Assembly: GCA_947053545.1 (NCBI GenBank)
Contig: CAMRSY010000014.1
Coordinates: forward strand, 1 to 37,399
Length of the DNA stretch: 37,399 bases
Reading direction: 5' to 3'
DNA from: an uncultured Clostridia bacterium
Lineage (GTDB): Bacteria > Bacillota > Clostridia > Christensenellales > Borkfalkiaceae
Shown: positions 1 through 8,569 of the stretch, piece after piece
Layout: the number at the start of each line of letters is the position of its first letter
How positions within the stretch are numbered: the stretch's first letter is position 1
Notes under the pieces: generated by a model
Databases searched by the model: none
What the model saw: the letters and a program-made list of their open reading frames with translations, nothing else
Told to the model about the DNA's origin: nothing
Position numbers and translations under genes: made by a program

Positions 1-962
1 ACGTTAAATTCCTTTCCTACCTCTTCAAGAGTTCTGGGTCTGCCGTCGTCCACGCCGTAACGCAGCCTCAAAACCTTTTCTTCGCGCGGGGTAAGGCTGT
101 TTAAAACGGATAACAGCGTTTCTTTCAGCATAGTCGTAGACACGCTGTCCGAAGGCGTAACCGCCCTGTCGTCCTCTATAAAATCGCCCAGATGCGAATC
201 TTCTTCCTCACCTATAGGCGTTTCCAACGAAACAGGGTCCTGCGCTATTTTCTGTATTTCACGCACGCGCTCTTCAGAAACGCCCATTTCCGCCGCGATT
301 TCCGCTGGCGTGGGCTCACGCCCGAGGGTTTGCAAAAGTATGCGCGATACGCGCGTAAGTTTATTTATGGTTTCAACCATATGCACGGGAATTCGTATTG
401 TGCGCGCCTGATCGGCTATCGCCCTTGTTATCGCCTGCCTTATCCACCACGTTGCGTAAGTTGAAAACTTAAAGCCTTTCTGATAGTCGAACTTTTCAAC
501 GGCCTTCATAAGCCCGATGTTGCCTTCCTGAATCAAATCGAGAAACAGCATACCGCGGCCGACGTACCGCTTTGCTATTGAAACAACCAGCCTTAGGTTT
601 GCCTCGGAAAGTTTTTTCTTCGCTTCCTCGTCGCCGTCCTGTATCCTGCGCGCCAGATCGATTTCGTCGTCGGCGGAAAGCAGCGGCACCTCGCCTATAT
701 CTTTTAAATACATTTTAACGGGGTCGTCGAGGCTGATATCCGACAGTGCCTGTTCGTACAGCTCTTTATCGCGCTCCGCCTCGTCGATTATCTGTATGCC
801 TACCTCGGCTATCGATTTGTATACGTAGTCAACCTGCGCCGGCGTAGTTTCGTACTTTTCAAGAACGTCGCAAAGCGCGTTTGTCGTTATTGCGCCCTTA
901 TACGAATAGCTGTCGATAAGCTGTTTTAATATTTCGTTAAGTTTCTGTTCGGATAAATTCAT
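1..962 (-). CDS. rpoD: RNA polymerase primary sigma factor RpoD (sigma-70), 3' end outside the window
   Basis: Primary sigma factor, which directs RNA polymerase to housekeeping promoters. About 320 residues are visible from the ATG. After a short N-terminal region there is a region 1.2-like stretch ([16 protein letters not shown]), the region 2 core ([30 protein letters not shown], the -10 recognition stretch [13 protein letters not shown]), region 3 ([24 protein letters not shown]) and the start of region 4 ([14 protein letters not shown]). The frame is open at the window edge, so roughly the last 40 residues (the end of the -35-binding helix-turn-helix) are missing. The start codon overlaps the dnaG stop in an ATGA, so the two genes are translationally coupled. 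GGAG lies 7 bases upstream of the start. The order dgt-dnaG-rpoD is familiar in Clostridia. Identification is secure. Confidence 0.97.
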   Translation of the reverse strand, partial: MNLSEQKLNEILKQLIDSYSYKGAITTNALCDVLEKYETTPAQVDYVYKSIAEVGIQIIDEAERDKELYEQALSDISLDDPVKMYLKDIGEVPLLSADDEIDLARRIQDGDEEAKKKLSEANLRLVVSIAKRYVGRGMLFLDLIQEGNIGLMKAVEKFDYQKGFKFSTYATWWIRQAITRAIADQARTIRIPVHMVETINKLTRVSRILLQTLGREPTPAEIAAEMGVSEERVREIQKIAQDPVSLETPIGEEEDSHLGDFIEDDRAVTPSDSVSTTMLKETLLSVLNSLTPREEKVLRLRYGVDDGRPRTLEEVGKEFN

Positions 963-2752
963 ACCTCTTCTCCGTTTTTGATTTTTTCCTTTTGCCTTGT
1001 AAGAAGGGAAATAGTCTGCGCTATTTCAGCCCGCCCATTTATGTCTTCCACGCCGCCAAGCCGCCTTTTCGCTTCGCTTATGCGGCAGTCGATGTCGTCT
1101 ATTTTCAGTTTTGTTACGCAGTCGTTAAAATACTTTTCTGCCACAGCACCCGTAAATCCTCCGCCCTCCGAATTATCCAGAATGCGGTTTAGCTCTTCCG
1201 ATTCCGCCGTCTTTTCGTCGAAAAATTCGAAAAGTTCGCTTATTCTTACAGGCTCGTCCATAAGATTTTTACTTCTTATGTATTTGGCTATTATAATGTG
1301 CACCTCGTCCTTGAACGGCACGTCGGAAATATCCAGACCATCGGTATAATCCGCCCCGAAAAGAAACCCGGACAGTACGTAGCGCGAAGCTTTTTTTGAA
1401 CTGTCCGCAGTGTCGCGGCGAACGGGCGGCGGCTCTTTTTTAACGGCGGCGGTTTGCGGCGACGCCTGCAAATCGCGCTTTAACGCTTCGAACGATATAC
1501 CCGACGAATCGCGCAGCTGTTTTAAAAGTTCTTCCCTCTCCGCTTCGCTGTCCGCGGTGCGTATAACGGAAATAGCTTCGGCAACATATCTGCGCTTGTC
1601 CTCTGTTTTGGAAAGGTCGAATCCCCGCCTTAAAATTGCAAGTTTATAGTCTATAAGCGGCATTGCCGCGTCGAGGCAGGCTTGATATCCTTGAACCCCG
1701 CGTTGTTTTATTACGTCGTCGGGGTCTAATCCCTCCGGCAGCGGAACAACCTTTACGTTAAGCCCCTCGTCCTTTAAAATATCCAGTCCGCGCAGGTTTG
1801 CCTTTTGTCCGGCGCCGTCGCCGTCGTAACTTATGAAAACGGTATCGACGTACCGTTTTATCAGTCTGGCCTGGTCCTGCGTGAGCGACGTGCCCATACT
1901 TGCAACCACGTTTTTAAAGCCCGCTTGATATAACGATAGCGTGTCCATATAACCCTCTACCATTATTACCTCTTTGACGGTCTGCGTGCGCTTTAGCTTT
2001 TTTAACAGGTTTATATTGTAAAGATTTTTTCGTTTATTGAATATTATTGTTTCGCGCGTATTAACGTATTTACCGAAATCGGTTTTTTTAAGCGCCCTTC
2101 CGCCGAAAGCTATAACCTCGCCGTACGAATTTATTATTGGGAATATAAGTCTGCCGCCTTCCGCATCGGTGAGCCTGCCGTTTACGTCGTTAACCGTACC
2201 GCTGTCTACTATATCCTCGCGCGAGTAACCTTTTGATAAAAGATATTTAGGAAGATCGGTAAAATTTAAACTGGCGCCCAACCCGAAAGTACGTACCATA
2301 GGCGCTGGTATTTCACGCTTTAAAATATAGTTTATATGAGCGTCGGCTTTGCCCGAATTTAAGTTGTCAAGATAAAAGTGCGCGCAATCGTTTAAAATTT
2401 TTAAAAGCGTATCACGCTTGCGCTTTAATTCCGCCGTCTTTCTGTCGTTGCCGCCCGTTTCAGGCATAGGCATTTTCGCGCGGTCGGCAAGCAGCTTAAC
2501 CGCTTCCATAAAGTCGAAACTCTCCATTTCGGAAACAAATCTTATAACGTCGCCCGACTCGCCGCATCCGAAACAGTGGTAAAACTGTCCCGCCTCGTTT
2601 ATGGCGAAAGAAGGGGTTTTTTCGTGATGAAACGGACAGCAAGCCCAGTAACTTGCTCCCCGTTTATCGAGGGTCAGATAACTGCCCGCGACGTCGACTA
2701 TATTAACTTTTTCCTTTAATTCCCTTAGGAATTCCTGGTCGACTCCTGCCAT
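959..2752 (-). CDS. dnaG: DNA primase DnaG
   Basis: Synthesises RNA primers for DNA replication at the fork with the replicative helicase. At 597 residues it is close to the Bacillus enzyme. The N-terminal CHC2 zinc finger is intact (C39, H42, C60, C63). The RNA-polymerase core contains RLIFPI near residue 201. The TOPRIM domain shows EGYMD at 266-270 and the acidic metal site DGDGAG from 310. The remaining C-terminal part is the helicase-interacting region, which is typically divergent. The start is an ATG with only a weak ribosome-binding site. The 64 bases separating it from dgt contain no convincing promoter, so it probably shares a transcript with dgt and rpoD. Confidence 0.97.
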   Translation of the reverse strand: MAGVDQEFLRELKEKVNIVDVAGSYLTLDKRGASYWACCPFHHEKTPSFAINEAGQFYHCFGCGESGDVIRFVSEMESFDFMEAVKLLADRAKMPMPETGGNDRKTAELKRKRDTLLKILNDCAHFYLDNLNSGKADAHINYILKREIPAPMVRTFGLGASLNFTDLPKYLLSKGYSREDIVDSGTVNDVNGRLTDAEGGRLIFPIINSYGEVIAFGGRALKKTDFGKYVNTRETIIFNKRKNLYNINLLKKLKRTQTVKEVIMVEGYMDTLSLYQAGFKNVVASMGTSLTQDQARLIKRYVDTVFISYDGDGAGQKANLRGLDILKDEGLNVKVVPLPEGLDPDDVIKQRGVQGYQACLDAAMPLIDYKLAILRRGFDLSKTEDKRRYVAEAISVIRTADSEAEREELLKQLRDSSGISFEALKRDLQASPQTAAVKKEPPPVRRDTADSSKKASRYVLSGFLFGADYTDGLDISDVPFKDEVHIIIAKYIRSKNLMDEPVRISELFEFFDEKTAESEELNRILDNSEGGGFTGAVAEKYFNDCVTKLKIDDIDCRISEAKRRLGGVEDINGRAEIAQTISLLTRQKEKIKNGEEV

Positions 2753-2816
2753 ATATTTTTAAGCTTTTTATACTTGTCCTTTTGCCGCCCCGTAATTCAA
2801 ACCGAAACTGTGCAAG

Positions 2817-3851
2817 CTAGTTTATTTCGTCGGTAAACATCCAGCCACGCGGCACGAAAATGCTGTTGAAAAGATAAACCGCGTACCTGTCGGTCATAGA
2901 TGAAAGATAGTCGCAGACAACCTGTTCGACGGTAAATTTTTCCGTAAGTCCTATATATGTAGGGGGCAATTTATCAATATGCCCTGTAAAATATTCGTAA
3001 AGCGCCGAAATCATACGCTCGGCTTTCTGCTCTTCCCCGCGGGCATATCCCGTAAGGTAAACCCTTTCGAACATAAATTTTCTAAGTTCGTCGCTTGCCT
3101 GCAACACGTCGGCGGAAAGCTCCACCTCGGGCTTGCCGGCGCTGTGGCTATACACCGAATTTATTGCGGTGTTTATCCTCTCGCGCGAGGTTTCGCCAAG
3201 CGTTGCGCGGATATCCTTCGGCACGTCGTCAAGCTTTAAAATGCCCGCGCGGACCGCGTCGTTAAGGTCGTGGTTTATATAGGCTATCCTGTCCGCAACG
3301 TTAACGCACTTACCTTCCAAAGTGACAGGCTTCAAATCTTTTTTATGATTTAAAATTCCGTCGCGCACCTCGAATGTCAAATTTAATCCTTTACCGTCCT
3401 TTTCCAAAACGTCGACAACCCTTACCGATTGTTCGTTATGTTTAAAACCTGCGGGATTAAGTTTGTTAAGGATGCGTTCGCCACTGTGCCCGAAAGGAGT
3501 ATGTCCCAAATCGTGACCTAAAGCTATTGCCTCGGTTAAATCTTCGTTCAATGAAAGGGCGCGGGCGAGCGAACGGGCTATCTGCGACACGTCGAGCGTA
3601 TGCGTAAGCCGCGTTATATAGTGGTCGCCTTCCGGTGAGAAAAATACCTGCGTTTTGTTTTTCAGCCTTATAAAAGCTTTCGAGTAAATTATTCTGTCGC
3701 GGTCGCGCTGGTATTCGGTGCGCATTTCGCACGGGGATTCCGCGCGCCGCCTGCCCCTGGTTTGGCACGACTTTGCCGCATAAGGCGACAAAAATGCCTG
3801 CTCGACCGCGTACGTTTTTTCCCTTATCGAATTAAAATTTTGAGTTTCCAT
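2817..3851 (-). CDS. dgt: dGTP triphosphohydrolase-like HD-domain protein
   Basis: A member of the deoxyguanosinetriphosphate triphosphohydrolase family, which hydrolyses dNTPs to deoxynucleosides and triphosphate and so affects nucleotide pools. The HD metal site is complete: H84 in RLTHTLDV, the H113-D114 pair and H117/H122 within GHDLGHTPFGH. The N-terminal signature with RGR, PC and RTEYQRDRDRIIYSKAF supports the chosen upstream ATG. Length (344 residues) fits the shorter Gram-positive form. It is the first gene of the dgt-dnaG-rpoD block. No Shine-Dalgarno sequence is visible before the ATG, and a TATATA lies about 5 bases upstream, so a very short leader is possible but unproven. The actual dNTP preference cannot be read from sequence. 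Confidence 0.93.
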   Translation of the reverse strand: METQNFNSIREKTYAVEQAFLSPYAAKSCQTRGRRRAESPCEMRTEYQRDRDRIIYSKAFIRLKNKTQVFFSPEGDHYITRLTHTLDVSQIARSLARALSLNEDLTEAIALGHDLGHTPFGHSGERILNKLNPAGFKHNEQSVRVVDVLEKDGKGLNLTFEVRDGILNHKKDLKPVTLEGKCVNVADRIAYINHDLNDAVRAGILKLDDVPKDIRATLGETSRERINTAINSVYSHSAGKPEVELSADVLQASDELRKFMFERVYLTGYARGEEQKAERMISALYEYFTGHIDKLPPTYIGLTEKFTVEQVVCDYLSSMTDRYAVYLFNSIFVPRGWMFTDEIN

Positions 3852-3939
3852 TTTTTATATACGAAAAAAATTTGAGTTTTCCTTTATTTTTCGGTAAATT
3901 CGTTAAAAAAATTTAAAATTATTTTACCGTTCGTTTAAT

Positions 3940-4665
3940 TTATTTGGCAAAACCGCCGCCGACCGACAGCACTTCGCCGGTAATATACGAATTTTCCGCA
4001 AGAAAAACGCACGCCTTGGCCACGTCCTCGCCCGTGCCCAAACGCCCGATAGGTATTTGGTTAATCAAATCTTCCATTTCCACCTCGGAAAGGTGCGAAT
4101 TCATTTCCGTATCTATTACGCCGGGGGAAATGCAGTTTACTCGTATAAACGAGGGAGCCAGCTCTTTGGCAAGCGCTTTGGTAAAGGCAATAACAGCGCC
4201 TTTCGACGCTGAATAAGCCACCTCGCAGCTGGCGCCGACCTCTCCCCATATCGAAGCGATATTGATAATGCTGCCTCCGCCCGAAAAAATCATACTTTCC
4301 GCCACCTCGCGGCTGCACAGAAATGTGCCGCGCACGTTTACGCCGAAAACCTCCTCCCAGTCGTAGAGAGTGGTATCCTGTATGACCTGTACTTTAGATA
4401 TGCCCGCATTGTTTACCAGCACGTCTATTTTGCCGTAAATGCGGAACACCTCTTTAAACATATCCTTAACCTGCTCTTCATCGGAAACGTCGGCGCGCAT
4501 TAATACGGGACAAAAACCCTGCATATTAAATTCGGACTGGGAGGCAAGCGCCGCTTCCTCGTCGCGGCTGTAATTTAAAATTACCTCGTAGCCCTGCTGT
4601 AAAAATTCCTGCGCTACGGCTTTACCTATTCCCTTTGTTCCGCCCGTTATAAGTACGGTTTTCAT
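3940..4665 (-). CDS. SDR-family NAD(P)-dependent reductase, FabG-like, last gene of the aro operon
   Basis: Classical short-chain dehydrogenase/reductase of 241 residues. The cofactor motif TGGTKGIG is at 7-14 and NNAG at 85-88. The catalytic S138, Y151 and K155 (YSASK) are all present. Closest by overall feel are FabG (3-oxoacyl-ACP reductase) and the YmfI-type reductases that some Firmicutes use to finish the 5-aminopentanol modification of elongation factor P. The sequence alone does not decide between these. Its ATG overlaps the aroK stop (ATGA), making it the coupled last gene of a shikimate operon. No fatty-acid synthesis gene adjoins it, and acpP lies about 14 kb away. The SDR call is secure; the substrate is unknown. 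Confidence 0.85.
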   Translation of the reverse strand: MKTVLITGGTKGIGKAVAQEFLQQGYEVILNYSRDEEAALASQSEFNMQGFCPVLMRADVSDEEQVKDMFKEVFRIYGKIDVLVNNAGISKVQVIQDTTLYDWEEVFGVNVRGTFLCSREVAESMIFSGGGSIINIASIWGEVGASCEVAYSASKGAVIAFTKALAKELAPSFIRVNCISPGVIDTEMNSHLSEVEMEDLINQIPIGRLGTGEDVAKACVFLAENSYITGEVLSVGGGFAK

Positions 4666-5156
4666 AAATTTATTTCCCTTATCTTCTCCGCTACCTGCAA
4701 AGCGGTTAATTCGTCGGTATCGATTATATGATCGGCAACGCGTTCGTAAACCGCCGCCCTCGCGTTTAAAATGCCGTTAACGCGTTCTTCCAGTCCGCCT
4801 TGCAAAAGCGGTCTGGAAGCGTCGCCCTGCAATCGTTTAATTAAAGTTTCGGCGCGGGCGCGCAGATAAATAATTTTACCGCCCGCCTTTAAGTTTTTGA
4901 CGTTTTCCTTCCGTAATACGCAGCCGCCGCCCGTGGAAATTACCGCATCGGAATAATTTTTTGCAATTTCGGCGGTAATTCGTGTTTCTATCTCACGGAA
5001 ATATTCTTCCCCGCGCTTAGCAAACAAGTCTGCAATCGAGCCGTAACGCTCAACGATTACGGAGTCGGTATCAACCACCGTATAGCCGTATTTTTCAAGC
5101 AGCGCCGCAACCGTGGTTTTACCGCAACCCATCATACCGCATAAAACTATATTCAC
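4662..5156 (-). CDS. aroK: Shikimate kinase
   Basis: Phosphorylates shikimate at the 3-hydroxyl with ATP in the cytoplasm, the fifth step of the chorismate pathway. The P-loop GMMGCGKT lies at 7-14, followed by the Asp pair at 29/31 (DTD) that binds magnesium and shikimate, the FREIE segment and the STGGGCV substrate-binding glycines. Length 164 is normal. Translation starts at GTG, which overlaps the aroQ stop as GTGA; the gene end overlaps the SDR start as ATGA. It is therefore coupled on both sides. The adjacent aroQ, aroE, aroB and aroC genes make the pathway assignment firm. Confidence 0.95.
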   Translation of the reverse strand: MNIVLCGMMGCGKTTVAALLEKYGYTVVDTDSVIVERYGSIADLFAKRGEEYFREIETRITAEIAKNYSDAVISTGGGCVLRKENVKNLKAGGKIIYLRARAETLIKRLQGDASRPLLQGGLEERVNGILNARAAVYERVADHIIDTDELTALQVAEKIREINL

Positions 5157-5563
5157 AGCTTAAAGCTCTCCGCCGCTAAAATGTAACTGTTTTTGCCGAA
5201 TCCGCATATTACGCCCTTGCAAACTTCGGATAAAACCGATTTACCGCGGAAATCCTCACGCGCGTGCACATTTGACATATGCACCTCCACGACGGGAATT
5301 TTTACGGAAGCAACGGCGTCGCGTATGGCGTAGCTGTAGTGCGTAAACGCGCCGGCGTTTAATATAATCGCGTCCGCCTCGGCGCTTTGTATCGCTGTGC
5401 AAATTTCGCCTTCGATATTGCTTTGGAAAAACGCGCATGAATCTTCCTTAAAATGAGCGGTAATCTGCCGGTTTATCTGTTCCAGCGTTTCGGTGCCGTA
5501 CACGCCCTTTTCGCGCACGCCGGTCATATTAAGGTTTACTCCGTTTATAAATAGAAATTTCAT
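5153..5563 (-). CDS. aroQ: 3-dehydroquinate dehydratase, type II
   Basis: Removes water from 3-dehydroquinate to give 3-dehydroshikimate. The type II catalytic set is present: N10, R17, Y22 (the base), N69, H75, E93, H95 and R106 within EVHMSNVHAREDFR. At 136 residues it is slightly shorter than the usual 145 or so. Three normally conserved positions differ: the Pro of INGPNLN is V9, the His of QSNHEG is I50, and the Pro of NPGA is A70. The core residues remain and the gene is coupled to aroE and aroK by 4-base overlaps, so an active enzyme is expected. Confidence 0.92.
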   Translation of the reverse strand: MKFLFINGVNLNMTGVREKGVYGTETLEQINRQITAHFKEDSCAFFQSNIEGEICTAIQSAEADAIILNAGAFTHYSYAIRDAVASVKIPVVEVHMSNVHAREDFRGKSVLSEVCKGVICGFGKNSYILAAESFKL

Positions 5564-6363
5564 TTTACAATTTCCTTTAAATATTTTTCAAAAAGTTTTT
5601 TCGCCGTTTCCGCCGACGGATTTATACCGAAATAGTAACAATCGGAATAATACGCCTGATAAAACAGCATTGCCCTGCCGTTTATAATTTTTTTGTTTAA
5701 ACTTTCGGCGATTCGTAAAAATTCGCTTTTTGCAGGCTCGTATATCAAATCCGCCGCAACGTCGCACTCTTCTAAAATTTCCTTTCCTACGGGTGATACG
5801 CCTTCGGTTTTATGCATACCTACCCCGGTTGCGTTTACGACCAGACGGTATTTTTTCGCCTCTACGCAGTCTATTGCCTTAACGCGGGAAAATTCCGTTG
5901 CAACGGTTTGCGCGTTAGCGGGATTTCTGTCGTAAATTTCTACGTCGGCACCCATATCGGCAAGTTTTTTAGCCACGCTTCTGCCCGCGCCGCCCGCGCC
6001 GAGCAAAAGCGCCCTTTTACCGCTTAATTCCACGCCTTCATTTTCAATCATCAACTTAAAACCCTGACCGTCGGTATTATAGCCTGTAAGCGTTGAGGTA
6101 ACAACGGTGTTAACCGCGCCGAACACCTGTGCATCGCCTTCCACCTTTTTTAAATGAGGAATTATTGACAACTTGTATGGTATAGTAACGTTTAAACCGT
6201 CGTATTGTTTTAACAGGCCGTCTATTTCAAACTCGAAACTGCTTTCGGGAACCGAAATTTTTCCGTATGAAATTCCAAGACCCAGACTCGACGCTATAAA
6301 ACTGTGAATCTGCGGACTTGACGACTTTGAAACATCCTTACCTATAACCGCCAGCTTTAACAT
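5560..6363 (-). CDS. aroE: Shikimate dehydrogenase (NADP)
   Basis: Reduces 3-dehydroshikimate to shikimate with NADPH. Substrate-site residues are visible: the SKSSSP serines at 14-16, K64 in NVTIPYK, N85 in GAVNT and D98 in NTDG. The nucleotide-binding loop GAGGAGRS lies at 122-129. Length 267 is standard. Its ATG overlaps the end of aroB by 7 bases, and its stop overlaps the aroQ start as ATGA. The paralogue YdiB is less likely given the complete pathway context. Confidence 0.95.
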   Translation of the reverse strand: MLKLAVIGKDVSKSSSPQIHSFIASSLGLGISYGKISVPESSFEFEIDGLLKQYDGLNVTIPYKLSIIPHLKKVEGDAQVFGAVNTVVTSTLTGYNTDGQGFKLMIENEGVELSGKRALLLGAGGAGRSVAKKLADMGADVEIYDRNPANAQTVATEFSRVKAIDCVEAKKYRLVVNATGVGMHKTEGVSPVGKEILEECDVAADLIYEPAKSEFLRIAESLNKKIINGRAMLFYQAYYSDCYYFGINPSAETAKKLFEKYLKEIVK

Positions 6364-7421
6364 AAACCACCTTTAATTTCCGCCGCGCATAATCCTATTT
6401 CGCGGACATAAGTTTCAATAGGCATTTTCATTTCTCTGCACTTACCCGTTTCCCCGGGCACTATCAAAGAAACCGTAGACTGCTTGTCGTTCTTTTTATC
6501 GTATTTTGCAAACCGCGCCGCTTTGTCCGCGTTTTCGTAAGCGGGTATTCCACCTATAACTTTTTTAATTAGTAAACGCAGGCTGTCAGCATAATCTTTT
6601 GCGCATACGCCCGCCCGCTCGGCAATAAAAAGTTCGTAAAACATACCTATAAGAACAAACTCTCCGTGCGACTTACGCTTGAAAAACAGCTCGAAAGCGT
6701 GCCCTGTTGTATGCCCGACGTTAAGCGTTTTTCTGACGCCGAGAGTATCGCGCTCGTCATCGCGCACAACGTACGCTTTGTGACGGATACAGTCGGCAAC
6801 CACCGTTTCCAGATATTTCAAATCGAACAGCCTGTTTTTATTTTCGCAAAGCGAAGCGTATATATCGCCGTCGATTGCTCCGTATTTTATAATTTCCCCA
6901 AGGCCGCACCTGATTTCTCTTGCCGGCAAAGTTTTTAAAAACAGCGGATCAACGATAACCTCGGCCGGCTGGTAAAACGCACCCAAAACATTTTTTACCC
7001 CCAGGTAGTCGATTGCCGTTTTGCCACCGACCGAACTGTCCACCTGAGATAATAAAGTGGTGGGAATTTGAATCAGCTTAATTCCGCGCATATACAACGA
7101 AGCCGCAAGCCCCGCTATGTCGCCTACAACTCCGCCGCCCAAGGCCACTACGGTATAAGCGCGGGTTACTCCGCTTTCTATCATCTTATTTATAATCTGA
7201 AAAAGCTGAGTGCGATTTTTACTCTTTTCGCCCGCAGGCAAAATATACATGGGCGCGTTTGCGAAAATTTGCTTTATTAATTCGCCGTACAGCGCAAAAA
7301 CGTTGCTATCGGTAACTATAAATATATTGCCGCCTAATTTCGGAGCGTATCTTTTAAAAGAGCCTTCGCCGCAGTGTATTACACTTTTCAACGACGGCGC
7401 GTTTAATATTATATCTTCCAT
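6357..7421 (-). CDS. aroB: 3-dehydroquinate synthase
   Basis: Converts DAHP to 3-dehydroquinate using NAD and a divalent metal. The NAD-binding stretch GGGVVGDIAG is near residue 97. The substrate and metal region IPTTLLSQVDSSVGGKT and the later NVGHTTGHAFE metal histidine region are intact. Length is about 354 residues. I place the start at the ATG two bases after the aroC stop. A TTG two codons further upstream overlaps that stop as TTGA and cannot be excluded, since neither has a clear Shine-Dalgarno. It is the third gene of the operon, after the degenerate MBL-fold gene and aroC. Confidence 0.95.
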   Translation of the reverse strand: MEDIILNAPSLKSVIHCGEGSFKRYAPKLGGNIFIVTDSNVFALYGELIKQIFANAPMYILPAGEKSKNRTQLFQIINKMIESGVTRAYTVVALGGGVVGDIAGLAASLYMRGIKLIQIPTTLLSQVDSSVGGKTAIDYLGVKNVLGAFYQPAEVIVDPLFLKTLPAREIRCGLGEIIKYGAIDGDIYASLCENKNRLFDLKYLETVVADCIRHKAYVVRDDERDTLGVRKTLNVGHTTGHAFELFFKRKSHGEFVLIGMFYELFIAERAGVCAKDYADSLRLLIKKVIGGIPAYENADKAARFAKYDKKNDKQSTVSLIVPGETGKCREMKMPIETYVREIGLCAAEIKGGLC

Positions 7422-7423
7422 TG

Positions 7424-8554
7424 TCAAGGCAAAAGCGCATAGCGCTCTTTAACCTCCTTTAAATTGTCGCCGCCAAGCCTTTGCGAAACCACGTCGGCTA
7501 CAGCTAAACAGACAACGCTTTCCAAGATGATTTCGCAGGCGCAAACCGCCGCGACGTCGCTGCGTTCGCTTGCCGCGACAGCAGGTTTGCCAGTGGCCGT
7601 ATCTACGGTTTTAAGCCCCTTCATTAAAGTAGGAATTGGTTTCATAGCGGCGCGCAAAATAATTTCTTCCCCGTTTGACATACCGCCCTCAATGCCGCCC
7701 GCATTGTTGGTAGAACGCTGATATTTACCGCCGTTTAAAAATATTTCGTCGTGCACTTTACTGCCTGCGCTAGCCGCGACGGCAAATCCCATTCCTACCT
7801 CCACGCCCTTTATCGCCTGCACGCCCATTATGTCGCCGCAAAGACGTGCGTCGAGTTTTTGCGCATAGGTCATACAACTGCCGAAACCGCTTTTTAAGCC
7901 CTTTACGCGAATTTCAACGACGCCGCCCGCTGTATCGCCTTCAGATTTAAGCTTGTCTACCAGCCGCATCGCGCGTTCCTGCGCTGCGCCGTCAAGCATA
8001 AACAAAGGCTGACTTTTGGCGTGTTTAAGCCTGTCGAATCCGTAATTATTTCCATCCTCTATACCGCACACGCTTTTAACATATCCGTCAACATAAATAC
8101 CTAATTGCTTTAAATACTGGCGCGCGATACTGCCGCCGGCAACGCGCGCCGCGGTTTCCCTTGCGCTTGCCCTTTCCAAAATATTGCGCGCGTCGGTTTG
8201 AGCATATTTTAACATTCCGGTTAAATCGGCATGACCCGGGCGTACTTTGGTAAGCGTTTTACATTTTACGTCCGCTTCTTCCGCCGCCATATACAGCTGC
8301 CAGTTTGCGTAGTCGGAATTTACTATGCAAAACGCAAGCGGACTGCCCAACGTAAGTTTATTACGAACGCCGGAAAGAATTTGAATTCTATCCTTTTCTA
8401 TTTTCTGCCTTCCGCCCCTGCCGTAGCCGCTTTGCCTTAACGCGAGGTAGCCGTCGATTTCCCCGATATCCACAGGCAGGTTGGAGGGCAGCCCCTCGAT
8501 TATGCCGACAAGTTGTTTGCCGTGCGATTCGCCTGCCGTTGTAAGCTTTATCAT
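7424..8554 (-). CDS. aroC: Chorismate synthase
   Basis: FMN-dependent last step of the shikimate pathway, EPSP to chorismate. Family signatures are visible: the N-terminal TAGESHG motif, the arginine-rich RQSGYGRGGRQ stretch, RASARETAARVAGG, and the NNAGGIEGGMSNG segment. Length 376 is normal. AAGGAG lies 10 bases before the ATG. It stands 15 bases downstream of the degenerate MBL-fold membrane protein and is followed at once by aroB. EPSP synthase (aroA) and DAHP synthase are not in this window, so the pathway must be completed elsewhere. Confidence 0.97.
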   Translation of the reverse strand: MIKLTTAGESHGKQLVGIIEGLPSNLPVDIGEIDGYLALRQSGYGRGGRQKIEKDRIQILSGVRNKLTLGSPLAFCIVNSDYANWQLYMAAEEADVKCKTLTKVRPGHADLTGMLKYAQTDARNILERASARETAARVAGGSIARQYLKQLGIYVDGYVKSVCGIEDGNNYGFDRLKHAKSQPLFMLDGAAQERAMRLVDKLKSEGDTAGGVVEIRVKGLKSGFGSCMTYAQKLDARLCGDIMGVQAIKGVEVGMGFAVAASAGSKVHDEIFLNGGKYQRSTNNAGGIEGGMSNGEEIILRAAMKPIPTLMKGLKTVDTATGKPAVAASERSDVAAVCACEIILESVVCLAVADVVSQRLGGDNLKEVKERYALLP

Positions 8555-8569
8555 ATTACCCCGCTCCTT

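Noticed and set aside
192-464. Plus-strand 90-codon frame inside rpoD
   Set aside because: It lies opposite the conserved sigma region 2-3 coding sequence and has no ribosome-binding site or recognisable domain.
2753-2816. Promoter between dgt and dnaG
   Set aside because: TTGAAT and TATAAA occur but 22 bases apart, outside the working range.
3852-3939. CGGTAAA/TTTACCG inverted repeat after the aro operon as a terminator
   Set aside because: The loop is over 20 bases, AT-rich and lacks a T-run on the minus strand; it is weak at best.
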